From Cricetibacter osteomyelitidis (GTDB lineage Bacteria; Pseudomonadota; Gammaproteobacteria; Enterobacterales; Pasteurellaceae), in NCBI RefSeq assembly GCF_004340985.1, contig NZ_SLYB01000005.1, forward strand, positions 1-64,000: a DNA stretch of 64,000 bases, in the 5' to 3' direction. The number at the start of each line of letters is the position of its first letter. Positions within the stretch are counted from its first letter, which is position 1. This document shows positions 63,741 to 64,000 of the stretch, piece after piece. The position numbers were made by a program, and so were the translations under genes. The notes below the pieces were generated by a model. It saw only the letters and a program-made list of their open reading frames with translations. It searched no databases and was not told where the DNA came from.

Positions 63741-64000
63741 ATGCACGGCATTGAATTACGGATTAAAGGCAAAGTACAAGGCGTAGGATTTCGCCCTTTC
63801 GTGTGGCTATTGGCTAATGAATATCAGCTTAAAGGTGATGTCAATAATGACGGTGAAGGCGTGTTGATTCGGTTTTTTGAGCCAAATTTCACCGCACTTC
63901 AGGGGTTTCTGACGGATTTATATGCCAAATTGCCGCCCTTGGCAGAAATTACCGCGTTATCTCAACGGGAAATGCAATGGCAGAATTTGTCGAACAGTAA
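63741..64000 (+). CDS. hypF: Carbamoyltransferase HypF, N-terminal part (cut by the window edge)
   Basis: The first 86 codons are open to the end of the window. They begin MHGIELRIKGKVQGVGFRPF, the acylphosphatase-like domain with which HypF starts, and its RPFVW segment is conserved. HypF makes the cyanide ligands of [NiFe]-hydrogenase from carbamoyl phosphate. The stop and the later YrdC-like and Kae1-like domains lie beyond the window. A possible FNR site precedes the gene. Confidence 0.88.
   Translation, partial: MHGIELRIKGKVQGVGFRPFVWLLANEYQLKGDVNNDGEGVLIRFFEPNFTALQGFLTDLYAKLPPLAEITALSQREMQWQNLSNS

Noticed and set aside
1-64000. tRNA and rRNA genes
   Set aside because: Scanning by eye found no cloverleaf-like segment or rRNA sequence; a dedicated search was not possible.

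Overview
The window is a Pasteurellaceae chromosome segment. The Haemophilus-type DNA uptake signal (AAGTGCGGT and its complement) recurs throughout, often as inverted pairs acting as terminators. Housekeeping genes also look typical of that family: rpe-gph-trpS, lexA next to plsB, and purL with a PurR box. I cannot name the species. The clade that uses this form of the uptake signal (Haemophilus, Aggregatibacter, Pasteurella and relatives) is the best guess.

Layout. 0.2-12.4 kb: a flavin monooxygenase, a 1408-residue classical autotransporter, a UDG-like protein, a YjbR/EVE-like protein, a 984-residue trimeric (YadA/Hia-type) adhesin and a SEC-C protein. 11.3-13.4 kb: a scrap yard with an IS end in two copies, a duplicated start of the YjbR/EVE gene, and a higB toxin killed by a stop codon. 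13.4-17.0 kb: an AT-rich defence island containing a complete retron of the Eco1/Sen2 type. It has a promoter, an msr-msd RNA with a perfect 21-bp msd stem, an NDT-like/winged-helix effector and a reverse transcriptase. Upstream lies a DUF3644 protein with a HEPN-type R-x4-H motif. 17.0-27.0 kb: purL, mltF, an unrecognised 45-residue basic protein, proB, trpS-gph-rpe and glpE.

27.2-45.3 kb: a metabolic island for allantoin fermentation. Two NCS1 permeases and two allantoinase-type hydrolases sit in two divergent arms. AllC opens allantoate, and AllE plus AllD, or the aminotransferase PucG, lead from ureidoglycine to oxalurate. A natural FdrA-YlbE fusion together with the DUF2877 protein (AllH) should phosphorolyse oxalurate to oxamate and carbamoyl phosphate, and carbamate kinase turns the latter into ATP. 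A lactate-permease homologue and a 66-residue membrane protein lie between the kinase and allC, and I propose that they handle oxamate. No regulator gene and no glyoxylate carboligase are present in the island.

45.3-50 kb: small and broken genes, an ElaA-type acetyltransferase, a MarR regulator divergent from a polytopic membrane protein with a striking double-palindrome operator, and a paiA-paiB pair. 49.9-55.4 kb: a TPP riboswitch followed by thiZ-thiX-tenA, two tandem thiY-like genes and an unusual NRAMP relative that lacks the DPGN metal motif. 55.5-64 kb: a predicted glycosyltransferase, lysA, lexA with two LexA boxes, plsB, an esterase/ATP-grasp pair, and the first 86 codons of hypF.

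The most promising undescribed system is the retron with its neighbouring HEPN-like gene. Next are the oxamate branch (fusion enzyme plus putative oxamate permease) and the small basic protein coupled to mltF.
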